Shown in pieces: positions 31,896 to 40,496 of a stretch of DNA of 64,000 nucleotides. Location: positions 62,001 to 126,000 of the forward strand of contig JAFEDS010000022.1 of NCBI GenBank assembly GCA_018241505.1, in the 5' to 3' direction. The translations under genes were made by a program, and so were the position numbers. Position 1 is the first letter of the stretch, and every line of letters begins with the position of its first letter. The notes beneath the pieces are model-generated. The model searched no databases, was not told the DNA's origin, and saw only the letters and a program-made list of their open reading frames with translations. Source of the stretch: Pseudomonadota bacterium. Its GTDB lineage: Bacteria > Pseudomonadota > Gammaproteobacteria > Steroidobacterales > Steroidobacteraceae.

Positions 31896-32375
31896 TTGAG
31901 ATCACGCTTTCTGATTTTTGTTTTCGGATCCATTTTCGGACTAGCGCTGTCGGTAGCTCATTCGACATCGCCCGACGATCCGGTCCTCGGGACCTGGAAG
32001 CTGAACGTGGAGAAATCGAAATTCGTGCCGGGTCCGGGGTGGCAGAGCCAAATCCGGGTATACCAGAGCACCCCGGCAGGGATTTTGGTCACCTGGACGG
32101 GCCTTGATGCCAAGGGCGAGAAGATGCAAGTGAGTTACACCTACAAGTATGACGGGCGGGACTATCCGATGGCAGGTTCGGGAAGCTACGACACGTTGAA
32201 CGCTGTGCGCGTCGATGCACTGACCGTCAAGTCCGAGGAAAAGCGAAACGCCAAAACGGTGGGCATCGCCGTGCGCACCGTGTCACGAGATAGAAAAGTC
32301 CTGACCATCACCGACGAGGGTACAAACAGGAAAGGTCAAGCGTTCTCGCAGGTCTTGGTTTTCGACAGGCAGTAA
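31896..32375 (+). CDS. Small secreted protein of unknown function
   Basis: 159 aa from TTG at 31896, which has AGGAG nine bases upstream and opens a signal peptide (LRSRFLIFVFGSIFGLALSVAHS). The mature part reads as a beta-rich domain: DPVLGTWKLNVEKSKF, IRVYQSTPAGILVTW, SYTYKYDGRDYPM, KVLTITDEGTNRKGQ. The opening GTWKLN...SKF pattern recurs in small uncharacterised exported proteins with a lipocalin-like look. The frame is open back to 31764, but those residues look non-coding. The class V aminotransferase starts 20 bp downstream, so the two may be co-transcribed. Function is unknown. Confidence 0.65.
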   Translation: MRSRFLIFVFGSIFGLALSVAHSTSPDDPVLGTWKLNVEKSKFVPGPGWQSQIRVYQSTPAGILVTWTGLDAKGEKMQVSYTYKYDGRDYPMAGSGSYDTLNAVRVDALTVKSEEKRNAKTVGIAVRTVSRDRKVLTITDEGTNRKGQAFSQVLVFDRQ

Positions 32376-32394
32376 CGAACAATAGAAGTAGCGC

Positions 32395-33654
32395 ATGACA
32401 TCCGTCGCAGCAGATTCGCGTCGCCGGTTCATCACGGGGCTGAGCGCCGCCTCGATCGGGGGTCTCGCGCACGGAGCGGTGGAACCGAGCCACTTTGGCG
32501 CCGCATCTTCGCTCGCGCCAGCAGGACCAGGCTTCTCATCGGAGTATCTGTTGCCGCCGGGCGTGATCCACCTCAACACGGCCTCCCTCGGCGCAACGCC
32601 ACGAGTGGTGCTTGATCGCACGCTTGCAGCCTGGCGCGAGCTCGAATCCAGTCCCGTGCTCATGGCGTACGGCAATGCCGAGAACACCGTGTTGTCAGCA
32701 GCCGAGCGGGTACGCAAACGCGCAGCAAGTTTTCTCGGCTGCGAGCAGAACGAGTTGTTGATCACTCGATGCACGACCGACGCGATGAGCATCGTGGCGC
32801 AGGGCATGCGCTGGACTGTCGGGGAACGCGTGCTGACAACCAACCGAGAGCACGACGGTGGCAGCTTGTGCTGGGAGTACATCGCGCAACGCCACGGTGT
32901 CGTCGTCGATCGAATCCCAATTGCACTCGACGAACATGAGAGTGCCACCATCGTCCGCCGCTTCGCCGCAGCGATCACGCCGGCCACGCGCGTGATCAGC
33001 GTAAGTCATGTCATTTCCTGTACCGGCATGCGTATGCCCATCGCCGAGATCAGCGCGTTGGCACGCGAACGCGGCATTCTCAGCGTCGTCGACGGTGCTC
33101 AAGCGGTCGGCGCAATACCGGTCAACGTGAAAGCACTCCGCTGCCACGCCTATGCGACCAGCGGACACAAATGGCTGATGGGTCCGAAAGGCACTGGGCT
33201 GTTGTACGTCAGCGGCGAGGCGAGCACGGCGATTCAACCCATCCAGTGGCAGGACGGACACCGCTACGGCGCCGAGTCGGCCGGCGTCGGCCCGCAACCG
33301 CTCGTGATCGGCCTCGGCGCCGCGATTGAGCGGATGCAAGACCTCGGGATGACCGCAGTCGAACGCCACGGCGTTGTTCTGCGCAACCGCGCTTACGAAC
33401 AACTCACGCAGATCAAGAGGCTGCGCGTCATCAGTTCACCACCAGGTCCCTCGGCCACTGCGATCGTCGCCTGCGTTCTGCCAGATGACATCGATAGCAT
33501 GGCATTGCGCGACACATTGTTCGCCAAACACGGCGTCATCGTGAAGATGAGCGAGAAGCGGCACTTCAACGGCTTCCGACTTTCCCCGCACATACTCAAC
33601 AGCGAAACGCAGATCGATGCGGCGCTGAAGGCACTGCGGGCGGAAGTCGGGTGA
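32395..33654 (+). CDS. Class V PLP-dependent aminotransferase/epimerase-like enzyme with Tat signal
   Basis: 419 aa. The N-terminus SRRRFITGLSAASIGGLAHG is a twin-arginine signal, unusual but known for exported class V enzymes. PLP fold: HLNTASLGATPRVVL at the start, DGAQAVGAIPVNVKAL with the PLP-binding Asp, and the Schiff-base Lys in TSGHKWLMGPKGTG. The closest type by eye is the isopenicillin-N-epimerase/cysteine-desulfurase-like group. Function may be amino-acid epimerisation or lyase chemistry in the periplasm; substrate is unknown. It lies 20 bp after the small secreted protein gene. Confidence 0.9.
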   Translation: MTSVAADSRRRFITGLSAASIGGLAHGAVEPSHFGAASSLAPAGPGFSSEYLLPPGVIHLNTASLGATPRVVLDRTLAAWRELESSPVLMAYGNAENTVLSAAERVRKRAASFLGCEQNELLITRCTTDAMSIVAQGMRWTVGERVLTTNREHDGGSLCWEYIAQRHGVVVDRIPIALDEHESATIVRRFAAAITPATRVISVSHVISCTGMRMPIAEISALARERGILSVVDGAQAVGAIPVNVKALRCHAYATSGHKWLMGPKGTGLLYVSGEASTAIQPIQWQDGHRYGAESAGVGPQPLVIGLGAAIERMQDLGMTAVERHGVVLRNRAYEQLTQIKRLRVISSPPGPSATAIVACVLPDDIDSMALRDTLFAKHGVIVKMSEKRHFNGFRLSPHILNSETQIDAALKALRAEVG

Positions 33655-33686
33655 GGAATGGCGCGAAGCAGACAGCCGACGTCGGA

Positions 33687-33710
33687 CGGATACCGGAGAG
33701 CCGATATCCG
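33687..33710. terminator. Hairpin between convergent genes
   Basis: Imperfect inverted repeat (arms cggataccgg / ccgatatccg, loop agag) between the aminotransferase stop at 33654 and the convergent SnoaL-like gene stop at 33768. The single mismatch becomes a G-U pair in the minus-strand RNA. No T-run is evident. Confidence 0.35.
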
Positions 33711-33767
33711 GGGTGAACCGAACCTTCAAGAAATTCGGCCCATACGGCATTGCTGACGATCCGGAAA

Positions 33768-34220
33768 TCAAGGCGTCGGCGGCGCGCCGAAGAATCCGAC
33801 GACCCGGCTGATGAGGCCGTCGGGCGCTAAGTCATAGAAGTCCATCCCCTGCGTTATCTGCGTCCCGTCGGGACCTAGCAGAATCCAGCTTACCCGCATG
33901 GCCCGGTGGTGCGTCTGTGGAGCACTGCATCGGAAGCGAGCGCCCGGATAGTGATGCTGAAACTCCGCGATCGCATCGCCGAGCGCTGCGCGCCCGGCGG
34001 CGAGAGTAGGCTCCGGATCACTGTAAACGCCATCCGCGGCCCACACGCGCGCGAGCAGGCGGTCCCGAGCACTGCGGTCGGTGGTATTCCATGCCGCACA
34101 ATATGCAACGACCGCGGCGTCCGGGGTCACTCGCAGTTCCGACGGTGCTGCTGCCCGAATCGCCACCGCAGTACTTGCGAGCGCGCTAGTTGCCAACAGG
34201 CTTACAACGAGTTTCGACAT
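33768..34220 (-). CDS. Secreted SnoaL/NTF2-like protein
   Basis: 150 aa from the ATG at 34220, starting a signal peptide (MSKLVVSLLATSALASTAVA); upstream in-frame ATGs add residues that look non-coding. The mature part matches the NTF2-like cone fold: VVAYCAAWNTTDRSARDRLLARVWAADGVYSDPEP, AAGRAALGDAIAEF, and a final strand GLISRVVGFF. Such domains serve as small-molecule isomerases, hydrolases or dimerisation modules. No catalytic assignment is possible. It may follow the broken dehydrogenase gene on the same strand. Confidence 0.75.
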   Translation of the reverse strand: MSKLVVSLLATSALASTAVAIRAAAPSELRVTPDAAVVAYCAAWNTTDRSARDRLLARVWAADGVYSDPEPTLAAGRAALGDAIAEFQHHYPGARFRCSAPQTHHRAMRVSWILLGPDGTQITQGMDFYDLAPDGLISRVVGFFGAPPTP

Positions 34221-34361
34221 CGGCGTGTACATCCCAAGAGATGGCAGAGACAGAGAATGACCGCTACGGGTCAGAAGCGAAAGTCGACGCATTCCCGGCA
34301 GCGGACGCTCGCAAGGTCCGCCAAGGGTGCTCTCTACAGCTCTCAGATGGCGAGGTACCCG

Positions 34362-34784
34362 TCAATTCGAACGTCGACGGAATGACGGTGACCCGCTAAG
34401 CGCGGTTCTGCGCATGAGCGGCAGGCAGTCCCGCGTCATCCCGATAGCCCCGAAGAAGTTAACCTCCATCACCTGGCGCAACACACGGTCCGGGACTTCC
34501 TCCAGCGGTCCTGATGCATTCACCCCCGCGCTGTTGACCAAGGCATCGAGCCGGCCCTGCTCTCGTTCAATGCTCGCCACTGCCACTGACCGAGCTTCGC
34601 TGTCAGTGACATCCAACGGCAGCCAACGAATCGCATTGCCGTGCAGAAGGTCGGGAGCGGATCGGCCGTTGGGTCGAAAACCCGCATACACAGTCCAATC
34701 CGCACGAACGAGCTCCCGCACGGTGGCCAGCCCGAGACCGCTCGCCGCGCCGCTCACCAGGACGACCCGATTCAACCCGACCAT
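34362..34784 (-). pseudogene. Truncated short-chain dehydrogenase
   Basis: 140 codons from the ATG at 34784. The N-terminal half is a normal SDR: NAD-binding SGAASGLGLA, DVTDSEA, and NSAG followed by MEVNFFGAIGMTRDCLPLM. Homology stops there: the catalytic Ser and YxxxK segment and the C-terminal half are missing and the frame ends in TALSGSPSFRRRSN. SDRs are normally near 250 aa, so about 110 residues are lost. No remainder can be recognised in the 140 bp to the next gene, so a deletion with frame disruption is the simplest reading. A functional short protein is unlikely. Confidence 0.65.
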
Positions 34785-34815
34785 GACGCCTCCACGTGTT
34801 CAATTCCCGGCCCGA

Positions 34816-34848
34816 GGGCCCATTGTTCTGGCCCCAGGGGCCCATTGT
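34816..34848. repeat. Two direct repeats gggcccattgt, 22 bp apart
   Basis: The 11-bp word gggcccattgt occurs at 34816-34826 and 34838-34848, a 22-bp period that places both on one DNA face. It lies between the SDR remnant and the TPP-enzyme operon and could bind a dimeric regulator. Confidence 0.45.
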
Positions 34849-34903
34849 CGCGGAAGTGTCCGTGAAAAGCCGAGCGCAGAACGCCGGCCTGCGCCATGAC
34901 CTT

Positions 34904-34924
34904 TTCTAATCCGGTCGATCACAA
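34904..34924. promoter_or_regulatory. Candidate LysR-type operator, site 1 (TPP operon)
   Basis: TTCTAATCCGGTCGATCACAA, shown here only as its half-site TTCTAAT plus core, matches site 2 at 43258 in 16 of 21 positions. It ends 74 bp before the ATG of the TPP enzyme. This is where a LysR protein would bind. Confidence 0.45.
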
Positions 34925-34998
34925 TCTCTCATTTGGTGCGATTTTGGCCTCCGGCTTACTCTGCAAGCCCGCCAGCCGCATCGGAGTATTTGTTCACA

Positions 34999-36642
34999 AT
35001 GGACCATTTGTCCGGCGCAACGGCGCTGCTCAGAGGGATTCTCGACCACCAGGTTGATACGGTCTTCGGGCTGCCGGGCGGTCAACTCGACCACTTCTTC
35101 GATGCGCTTTATCACGCGCGGGACCGGGTCCGTTTCATTGGTTCGCGCCATGAACAGGGAGCGGCTTACATGGCGTTCGGCTACGCCCGGTCGACGGGCA
35201 AGCCGTCTGTTTTTACCGTGGTGCCCGGGCCCGGTGTGCTCAATACGGCCGCCGCACTGTGCACGGCCTATGCTTGCAACGCTCCCGTTCTGTGCGTCAC
35301 CGGCCAGATACCCTCGACTTCGATCGGCCGCGGGTTCGGGGAGCTGCATGAGCTGCCGGACCAACTTGCAACGCTGCGCTCACTGACGAAATGGGCGGCC
35401 CGAATCGATCATCCGCAAGACGCCCCCGCGAAAGTAGTGGAGGCATTCACACAGCTCACCTCCGGGCGGCCCCGTCCCGTGGCTGTCGAGATGGCGATGG
35501 ACATCATGGGCCGCGAGGCGGCGATTCCGGTCGTTGAGCCTGCCGCTGTCCTGCGCTCGGCGCCCGATCCAGCGGCGGTGGCGGCAGCCGCCAAAATCAT
35601 CGCCTCGGCGCGCTGCCCGATGATCTATGTTGGCGGTGGCGCCGCGGATGCGGCACCGGAAGTGCTGGCACTGGCGGAGTTGATTCGCGCGCCGGTTGTT
35701 TCGTTTCGCTCGGGGCGTGGCATTGTCAGTGACGATCACCCGCTCGGTTTGCCCCTGTCCGCGGGGCATCGGCTCTGGCCGCAGGTGGATGTTCTGATCG
35801 GCATCGGCTCGCGCCTGTTGGAACCCTTACAACACTGGGGGTCGCCGCGCGACCTGAAGGTCGTTCGCATCGATGTCGATCCGGAGGAAATGACCCGACT
35901 CGGGTCGCCCACCGTTGCGCTTCTGGGGGACAGCGCGCTCAGTATCGGTGCGCTGCTGCCCGCAATCGAAAGCAGGCTGGGTGGCAGCAAGCGGCGCGGC
36001 GGGCTCGATGTTGACGCTGCGAAGCGAAGTGTTGCGGCCGAAATCCAGCAGGTGCAGCCACAGATGACGTGGCTCGGCGCAATCCGGGATGTCTTGCCGA
36101 GGGACGGAATATTCTGTGACGAGATCACCCAATGTGGCTTTGCGTCATGGTACGGCTTCCCGGTGTATGCGCCTCGCCAGCACATCAACTGTGGCTACCA
36201 GGGAACGTTGGGTTACGGCTATGCCACGGCGTTGGGTGTCAAAGTGGCGCATCCGGATCGCGCCGTCGTTTCAATCGCGGGCGACGGCGGATTCCTGTTC
36301 AATGTCCAGGAGCTCGCCACGGCGGTGCAGTATCAGATTGGCCTGAAGACGATTGTGTTCAACAGCAACTCGTTCGGTAATGTGCAACGTCAGCAGCGCG
36401 AGTGGTTCGGCAACCGCCTGATCGGCTCCGACCTGCGCAATCCGGACTTTGTGGCGCTCGCCGAGGCTTTCGGCGCCGCCGGCTATCGTGCCGACTCACC
36501 GGGAGCATTGCGGTATGTGCTGGAACGGGCCTTGGGCGAGCCGGGTCCGGCACTGATAGAAGTCCCCGTCAAAGACATGGCCTCGCCCTGGAAACACATC
36601 ATCCTGCCATCGCTGCCTGCCACCGCTGGATCTGCCAAGTGA
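34999..36642 (+). CDS. Thiamine-diphosphate-dependent enzyme (acetolactate-synthase/decarboxylase-like)
   Basis: 547 aa from the ATG at 34999; the frame is open to 34933 but those codons overlap the operator region. The catalytic Glu52 lies in GSRHEQGAAYMAFGYAR. The central domain contains RCPMIYVGGGAADAAPEVLALAELIRAPV. The ThDP motif is GDGGFLFNVQELATAVQYQI...NSNSFG. It belongs to the large acetolactate synthase/benzoylformate decarboxylase-like family. No small regulatory subunit follows, so a catabolic decarboxylase or carboligase is more likely than IlvB. It overlaps the HisC-like gene by GTGA and precedes an aldehyde dehydrogenase, which suggests 2-oxoacid decarboxylation between transamination and aldehyde oxidation. 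Confidence 0.9.
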   Translation: MDHLSGATALLRGILDHQVDTVFGLPGGQLDHFFDALYHARDRVRFIGSRHEQGAAYMAFGYARSTGKPSVFTVVPGPGVLNTAAALCTAYACNAPVLCVTGQIPSTSIGRGFGELHELPDQLATLRSLTKWAARIDHPQDAPAKVVEAFTQLTSGRPRPVAVEMAMDIMGREAAIPVVEPAAVLRSAPDPAAVAAAAKIIASARCPMIYVGGGAADAAPEVLALAELIRAPVVSFRSGRGIVSDDHPLGLPLSAGHRLWPQVDVLIGIGSRLLEPLQHWGSPRDLKVVRIDVDPEEMTRLGSPTVALLGDSALSIGALLPAIESRLGGSKRRGGLDVDAAKRSVAAEIQQVQPQMTWLGAIRDVLPRDGIFCDEITQCGFASWYGFPVYAPRQHINCGYQGTLGYGYATALGVKVAHPDRAVVSIAGDGGFLFNVQELATAVQYQIGLKTIVFNSNSFGNVQRQQREWFGNRLIGSDLRNPDFVALAEAFGAAGYRADSPGALRYVLERALGEPGPALIEVPVKDMASPWKHIILPSLPATAGSAK

Positions 36643-37727
36643 CCGGCCCGGAAACACGGCCGGGCGTCCTGCTGACGCCCAACTACGTTGCCGGCAAGCG
36701 AGAGATCGACGGGGTGTCCGAGCCCATCAAACTATCCTCAAACGAATCTCCGCACGGCCCCGGCCGGCGTGCCCTCGAGGTTTATGCCGCGCTCGCCACA
36801 ACCCTGTGCCGCTATCCTGACCGAAGCCAGGGCGAGTTGCGGCAGGCCATCGCCCGCGCACACGCCCTGCCGGCATCTCAATTGGTGTTGGGTAACGGGT
36901 CGGACGAGATCATCCAGATGGTTATGCGCGCTTACGTCGGGCCAGGCGACGAAGTGATTCTGAGCGCGAACTGCTTCGCAATGTGCCGAACGCATGCACT
37001 CGGACAGGGAGCGACCGTCGTACCGGCGCCGGAGCCGCGATTCCGGGTGTCGGTTGACGAAATCCTGCGGCGAGTGACGCCGCGGACCCGGTTTGTGGCG
37101 ATTGCCTCTCCCAACAATCCGTTCGGCACCTACCTGCCTGCGGCGCAGTTGCACCGGCTGCACGCGGGTCTGCCGCAGAACGTCATTCTGCTGGTCGACG
37201 CAGCCTATTCGGAATACGTGACCGATGACGACTATGACAACGGGACCCAGTTGGCTGCGACGGCACCCAATGTCATCATGACCCGCACGCTTTCCAAACT
37301 GTACGGGCTCGCGGCCCTGCGCATTGGCTGGGGGCTCGCGGCAACTCCGATCGTTCAGGCGATTGAGCACCTGCGCATGCCGTTCAATGTAAACGCAATC
37401 GCACAGTCGGTGGCCGCAGCGGCGGTGTTGGATTTCGAGCATGCCCAATACGTTCGGCAGTACAACCGGCGCGAACGTGACCGCGTCAGCCAGGCATTTC
37501 GCGAGCTGGGATTCGAGGTCGTTCCGAGCTCCGCCAATTTCGTGTTGATATTGTTTCCCGACGGGCCGCGAAACGGCGACGACGCCTACCGGCATTTGAT
37601 GGCACGCGGCATCATTCCGCGGCCTGTAGGCCTGGAACCAGCCAATTCACTTCGCTTCACGATCGGACTGGAAAGCGAGAATGACGCAATGCTGAGCGCC
37701 TTGCGCGAATATATGAGTGGTGCCTGA
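36639..37727 (+). CDS. HisC-like class I/II aminotransferase
   Basis: 362 aa from GTG at 36639, overlapping the TPP enzyme's stop by GTGA. Fold type I PLP features: IKLSSNESPHGPGRRALEVY at the start as in histidinol-phosphate aminotransferases, LGNGSDEIIQMVMRAYVGPGDEV, SPNNPFGTYLP, Asp/Tyr of VDAAYSEYV, and the Schiff-base Lys in RTLSKLYGLAALRIGW. HisC-like enzymes outside his operons often act on aromatic amino acids. Here, between a TPP enzyme and an aldehyde dehydrogenase, it probably feeds an amino acid or amine into a degradative route. No his genes are nearby, so the hisC symbol is not assigned. Confidence 0.9.
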   Translation: MTGPETRPGVLLTPNYVAGKREIDGVSEPIKLSSNESPHGPGRRALEVYAALATTLCRYPDRSQGELRQAIARAHALPASQLVLGNGSDEIIQMVMRAYVGPGDEVILSANCFAMCRTHALGQGATVVPAPEPRFRVSVDEILRRVTPRTRFVAIASPNNPFGTYLPAAQLHRLHAGLPQNVILLVDAAYSEYVTDDDYDNGTQLAATAPNVIMTRTLSKLYGLAALRIGWGLAATPIVQAIEHLRMPFNVNAIAQSVAAAAVLDFEHAQYVRQYNRRERDRVSQAFRELGFEVVPSSANFVLILFPDGPRNGDDAYRHLMARGIIPRPVGLEPANSLRFTIGLESENDAMLSALREYMSGA

Positions 37728-37730
37728 CCC

Positions 37731-39227
37731 GTGAACCCCACGCCGCAACCGACGCAAGCAACCAGGACATTCCTGGCGGAAACTCAGCCATTGTTCATCG
37801 ACGGGCGCGCGTATGTTCCAAATGGCGAGGCAATCACGGCGGCAGCGCGAAATCCTGCGGACGGCAACGTCATCGGGCAGTTTTATCTCGGGGGGCCGGC
37901 TGATGTCGACATTGCGGTGGCCGCCGCGCGAAACGCTCTCATCCAACGTCGCTGGACAGGCCTGACACCCAGCGCCCGCGCGCAGGCCCTGTGGCGCGTC
38001 GCGGAACTGATTGACAGAGACGCGGAGGTTTTGGCTGAGCTCGAGACGCTGGAAGCGGGCAAGCTATTGAAAGCGGCTCGTCAGGGCGACCTGGTCATTT
38101 CGGCCGAGTCGTTCCGGTATCACTCGGGATGGTGCACGAAACTGAATGGCGAGACCCTTGCGCCGACACTGGCCTCTTCCACCGAATACCACTGTTATAC
38201 CCGACACGAGCCCGTAGGGGTGGTTGCCCTCATTGTGCCGTGGAACGGTGCGCTGTCCATGACCTGCTGGAAGCTCGCACCCGCGCTCGCGGCGGGCTGC
38301 GCCGTTGTCATCAAGCCGCCGGAGCAGGCTTCGCTGGCGGTTCTGAAGTTGGCGCGACTGCTGCAGGAGGCTGGGATTCCCGACGGCGTCGTCAACGTTG
38401 TGACAGGCTCCGGCTCGACTGTTGGGGATGCGCTCGTCCGCCACCCGGGCGTGAATAAGGTGTCCTTCACCGGATCTTCAGCTACAGGCAGGCGCATTAT
38501 CGCGGCGGCTGCCCATTCCAACTTGAAGCGCCTGACACTCGAGTTGGGCGGCAAATCCGCGGCCCTCGTGTTCGCGGACGCCGATCTCGAGCAGGCCGCG
38601 GCAGGTGTCTGTGGCGGAATCTTCGGCAACGCAGGCCAGGTCTGCGTCGCCAGCTCGCGGCTATACGTCGAGGCCCGAATCTTCGAGGAATTCACGGAGC
38701 GCGTGGCCGCTCGCGCACAACAGCTCCGCGTCGGGCCCGGGATGGATCCCAACAGTGAAATGGGCCCCGTGATCTCCGAGAGCCACCTCGCGAACATTGA
38801 TCTCAAGGTGACGCGCGGCCGCGGTGAAGGGGCGACCGTCCTGGCGGGTGGCCGCCGCGCCGTACGGGAGGGTTCGTTTTACGAGCCCACGGTGATCGCC
38901 GACGTCTCCAGAGACTCCGGCGTGTTGCGCGAGGAGATTTTCGGACCTGTGCTGTGTGCACTGCCGTTTGAATCCGAGGCCGAAGCGGTGGCAGCGGCCA
39001 ATGACACTGAGTATCCGCTCGCCGGCAGTGTCTGGACCCGCGATGTCTCCCGGGCCCACCGGGTCGCCTCCGCCATTGAAGCGGGCCTCCTATGGGTCAA
39101 TGATCATGGGCGGCCCGATGTGGCCATTCCGTTCGGCGGCTTCCGACAGAGCGGTTGGGGACGCGAGCACGGTCGCGAGAGCGTCGAAAGCTACACAGAA
39201 TTGAAGTCGATCATGGTCCGTCTTTGA
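37731..39227 (+). CDS. NAD(P)-dependent aldehyde dehydrogenase
   Basis: 498 aa from GTG at 37731, three bases after the aminotransferase stop. Catalytic residues are intact: Glu271 in LTLELGGKS, Cys305 in [11 protein letters not shown], the PWN of [11 protein letters not shown], and the C-terminal [21 protein letters not shown]. The sequence resembles broad-specificity betaine/phenylacetaldehyde-type enzymes. It should oxidise the aldehyde made by the upstream TPP enzyme. The 3' end overlaps the convergent LysR gene by 17 bp. Confidence 0.95.
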   Translation: MNPTPQPTQATRTFLAETQPLFIDGRAYVPNGEAITAAARNPADGNVIGQFYLGGPADVDIAVAAARNALIQRRWTGLTPSARAQALWRVAELIDRDAEVLAELETLEAGKLLKAARQGDLVISAESFRYHSGWCTKLNGETLAPTLASSTEYHCYTRHEPVGVVALIVPWNGALSMTCWKLAPALAAGCAVVIKPPEQASLAVLKLARLLQEAGIPDGVVNVVTGSGSTVGDALVRHPGVNKVSFTGSSATGRRIIAAAAHSNLKRLTLELGGKSAALVFADADLEQAAAGVCGGIFGNAGQVCVASSRLYVEARIFEEFTERVAARAQQLRVGPGMDPNSEMGPVISESHLANIDLKVTRGRGEGATVLAGGRRAVREGSFYEPTVIADVSRDSGVLREEIFGPVLCALPFESEAEAVAAANDTEYPLAGSVWTRDVSRAHRVASAIEAGLLWVNDHGRPDVAIPFGGFRQSGWGREHGRESVESYTELKSIMVRL

Positions 39228-40155
39228 CGGGCTGATCGCTCACCAGGGCATCCAGATCCTTCTGCGACTTCGCGCCCTCGCCAATGAGCCAGTCGCGAAA
39301 TCCGGCAACGACGGGATCGCGCGTGCCGCCGCGTGAGCACACGACAAAGTATGAATAGCGCGAAGGGATACCGAGACTGAATGGCTTTATGAGTTGCCCC
39401 GTGCGCAAGGCATCGGCCACGAGCGCACTGCGCGCCAGCGCGACGCCGGCGCCGCTGATGGCAGCTTGTGTGACCAGATGAGAATGATTGAAGCCGGGTC
39501 CCCTCTCCGCATCCATTCCGGTCACTCCTGCGGCTTCGAGCCAGGCCTGCCAATCGGTGACCATCACGTCGTGCAACAAAGTGTGATGGCGCAGATCCTC
39601 CGGTACGCGCAACGGCGCGGTGTCCGTCACGAGCCGCGGGCTGCAGACTGGAAAGATCGACTCTGTCAGGAACCGGACAGACTCAACATCCGTCCAGTCT
39701 CCATCCCCATAACGAATGTCGATATCGACCACGCCTTTTGAAAGCGCATCATCCTCCAGGTCGGTCGACAGGATCCGCACATCCACGTGGGGAAATCGGC
39801 GCGAGTAATCACTGAGCCGCGGTACCAGCCAGTGGAACCCGAACGAGTCCAGCGTCTTGATGCTCAGGACACGCTGGCGCTCCGCGTGAATGGTGGCGGT
39901 TGAATCGCGGATGATGTCGAACGCGGCGCGGATTCGCGGCAGGTAATGCCGGCCGGACTCGGTCAGTACGAGCCCCTGCCCGCGCCCCATTCGATGGAAC
40001 AGGGGCACACCCAGCCACTCCTCGAGTGCCTTGATCTGGTGACTGACCGCCGCCTGCGTGACGTGCAACGCGTCCGCCGCACGCGTGAAACTGAGATGGC
40101 GGGCGGCAGTCTCAAACACGACCAGCGCATTGAGCGGCGGCATTCGTCTAGACAT
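39211..40155 (-). CDS. LysR-family regulator (GcvA-like)
   Basis: 314 aa. DNA-binding domain [48 protein letters not shown] is of the GcvA type; the effector domain follows ([32 protein letters not shown]). It is last on the minus strand after the nitrilase-family cluster and converges on the aldehyde dehydrogenase. It is the only regulator inside the catabolic island, so it is the best candidate to bind the three TTCTAAT/ATTAGAA sites at 34904, 43258 and 44489. Confidence 0.93.
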   Translation of the reverse strand: MSRRMPPLNALVVFETAARHLSFTRAADALHVTQAAVSHQIKALEEWLGVPLFHRMGRGQGLVLTESGRHYLPRIRAAFDIIRDSTATIHAERQRVLSIKTLDSFGFHWLVPRLSDYSRRFPHVDVRILSTDLEDDALSKGVVDIDIRYGDGDWTDVESVRFLTESIFPVCSPRLVTDTAPLRVPEDLRHHTLLHDVMVTDWQAWLEAAGVTGMDAERGPGFNHSHLVTQAAISGAGVALARSALVADALRTGQLIKPFSLGIPSRYSYFVVCSRGGTRDPVVAGFRDWLIGEGAKSQKDLDALVSDQPVKDGP

Positions 40156-40213
40156 AAACGTCGGTCCGAGCTGATGGCCGGATCGCGATGTTCGCCTATC
40201 CGGCGGCCGCCGA

Positions 40214-40492
40214 CTAGAGCCAGGGATTGTTCAAACGGTCACGGGTCACTGATTGGATGGCTTCGCTCCCGGGCGGTGGCATCTTGCGCCTGAGGCAGGC
40301 AGTCAACACAAAGAACGCGGCGGCCGGCCTCGCAAGCAACGCCTTCAGTCCCGCCACGACATCGCCGGCCGACACATATACAACGGTCCCCGGCTCGCCG
40401 TCATGGCGGTCCCTGATCACCACATACGGTCCCTCACGGGAGATCGACCGGATATTGAAGTCTACGTCGGCCAGTCCACTGGTGACTCTCAC
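40214..40492 (-). CDS. Small protein of unknown function after the nitrilase-family gene
   Basis: 92 aa from GTG at 40492, 4 bp past the nitrilase stop. The N-terminal half reads like a small compact domain ([50 protein letters not shown]); the second half has a hydrophobic patch ([13 protein letters not shown]) and a polar tail. No family is recognised. Tight spacing with the nitrilase supports a real gene, but the Shine-Dalgarno is weak. It could be an accessory protein of the hydrolase. Confidence 0.5.
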   Translation of the reverse strand: MRVTSGLADVDFNIRSISREGPYVVIRDRHDGEPGTVVYVSAGDVVAGLKALLARPAAAFFVLTACLRRKMPPPGSEAIQSVTRDRLNNPWL

Positions 40493-40496
40493 AGGA

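Noticed and set aside
36639-37727. True hisC of histidine biosynthesis
   Set aside because: No other his gene is near, and it is coupled to a TPP enzyme and an aldehyde dehydrogenase.
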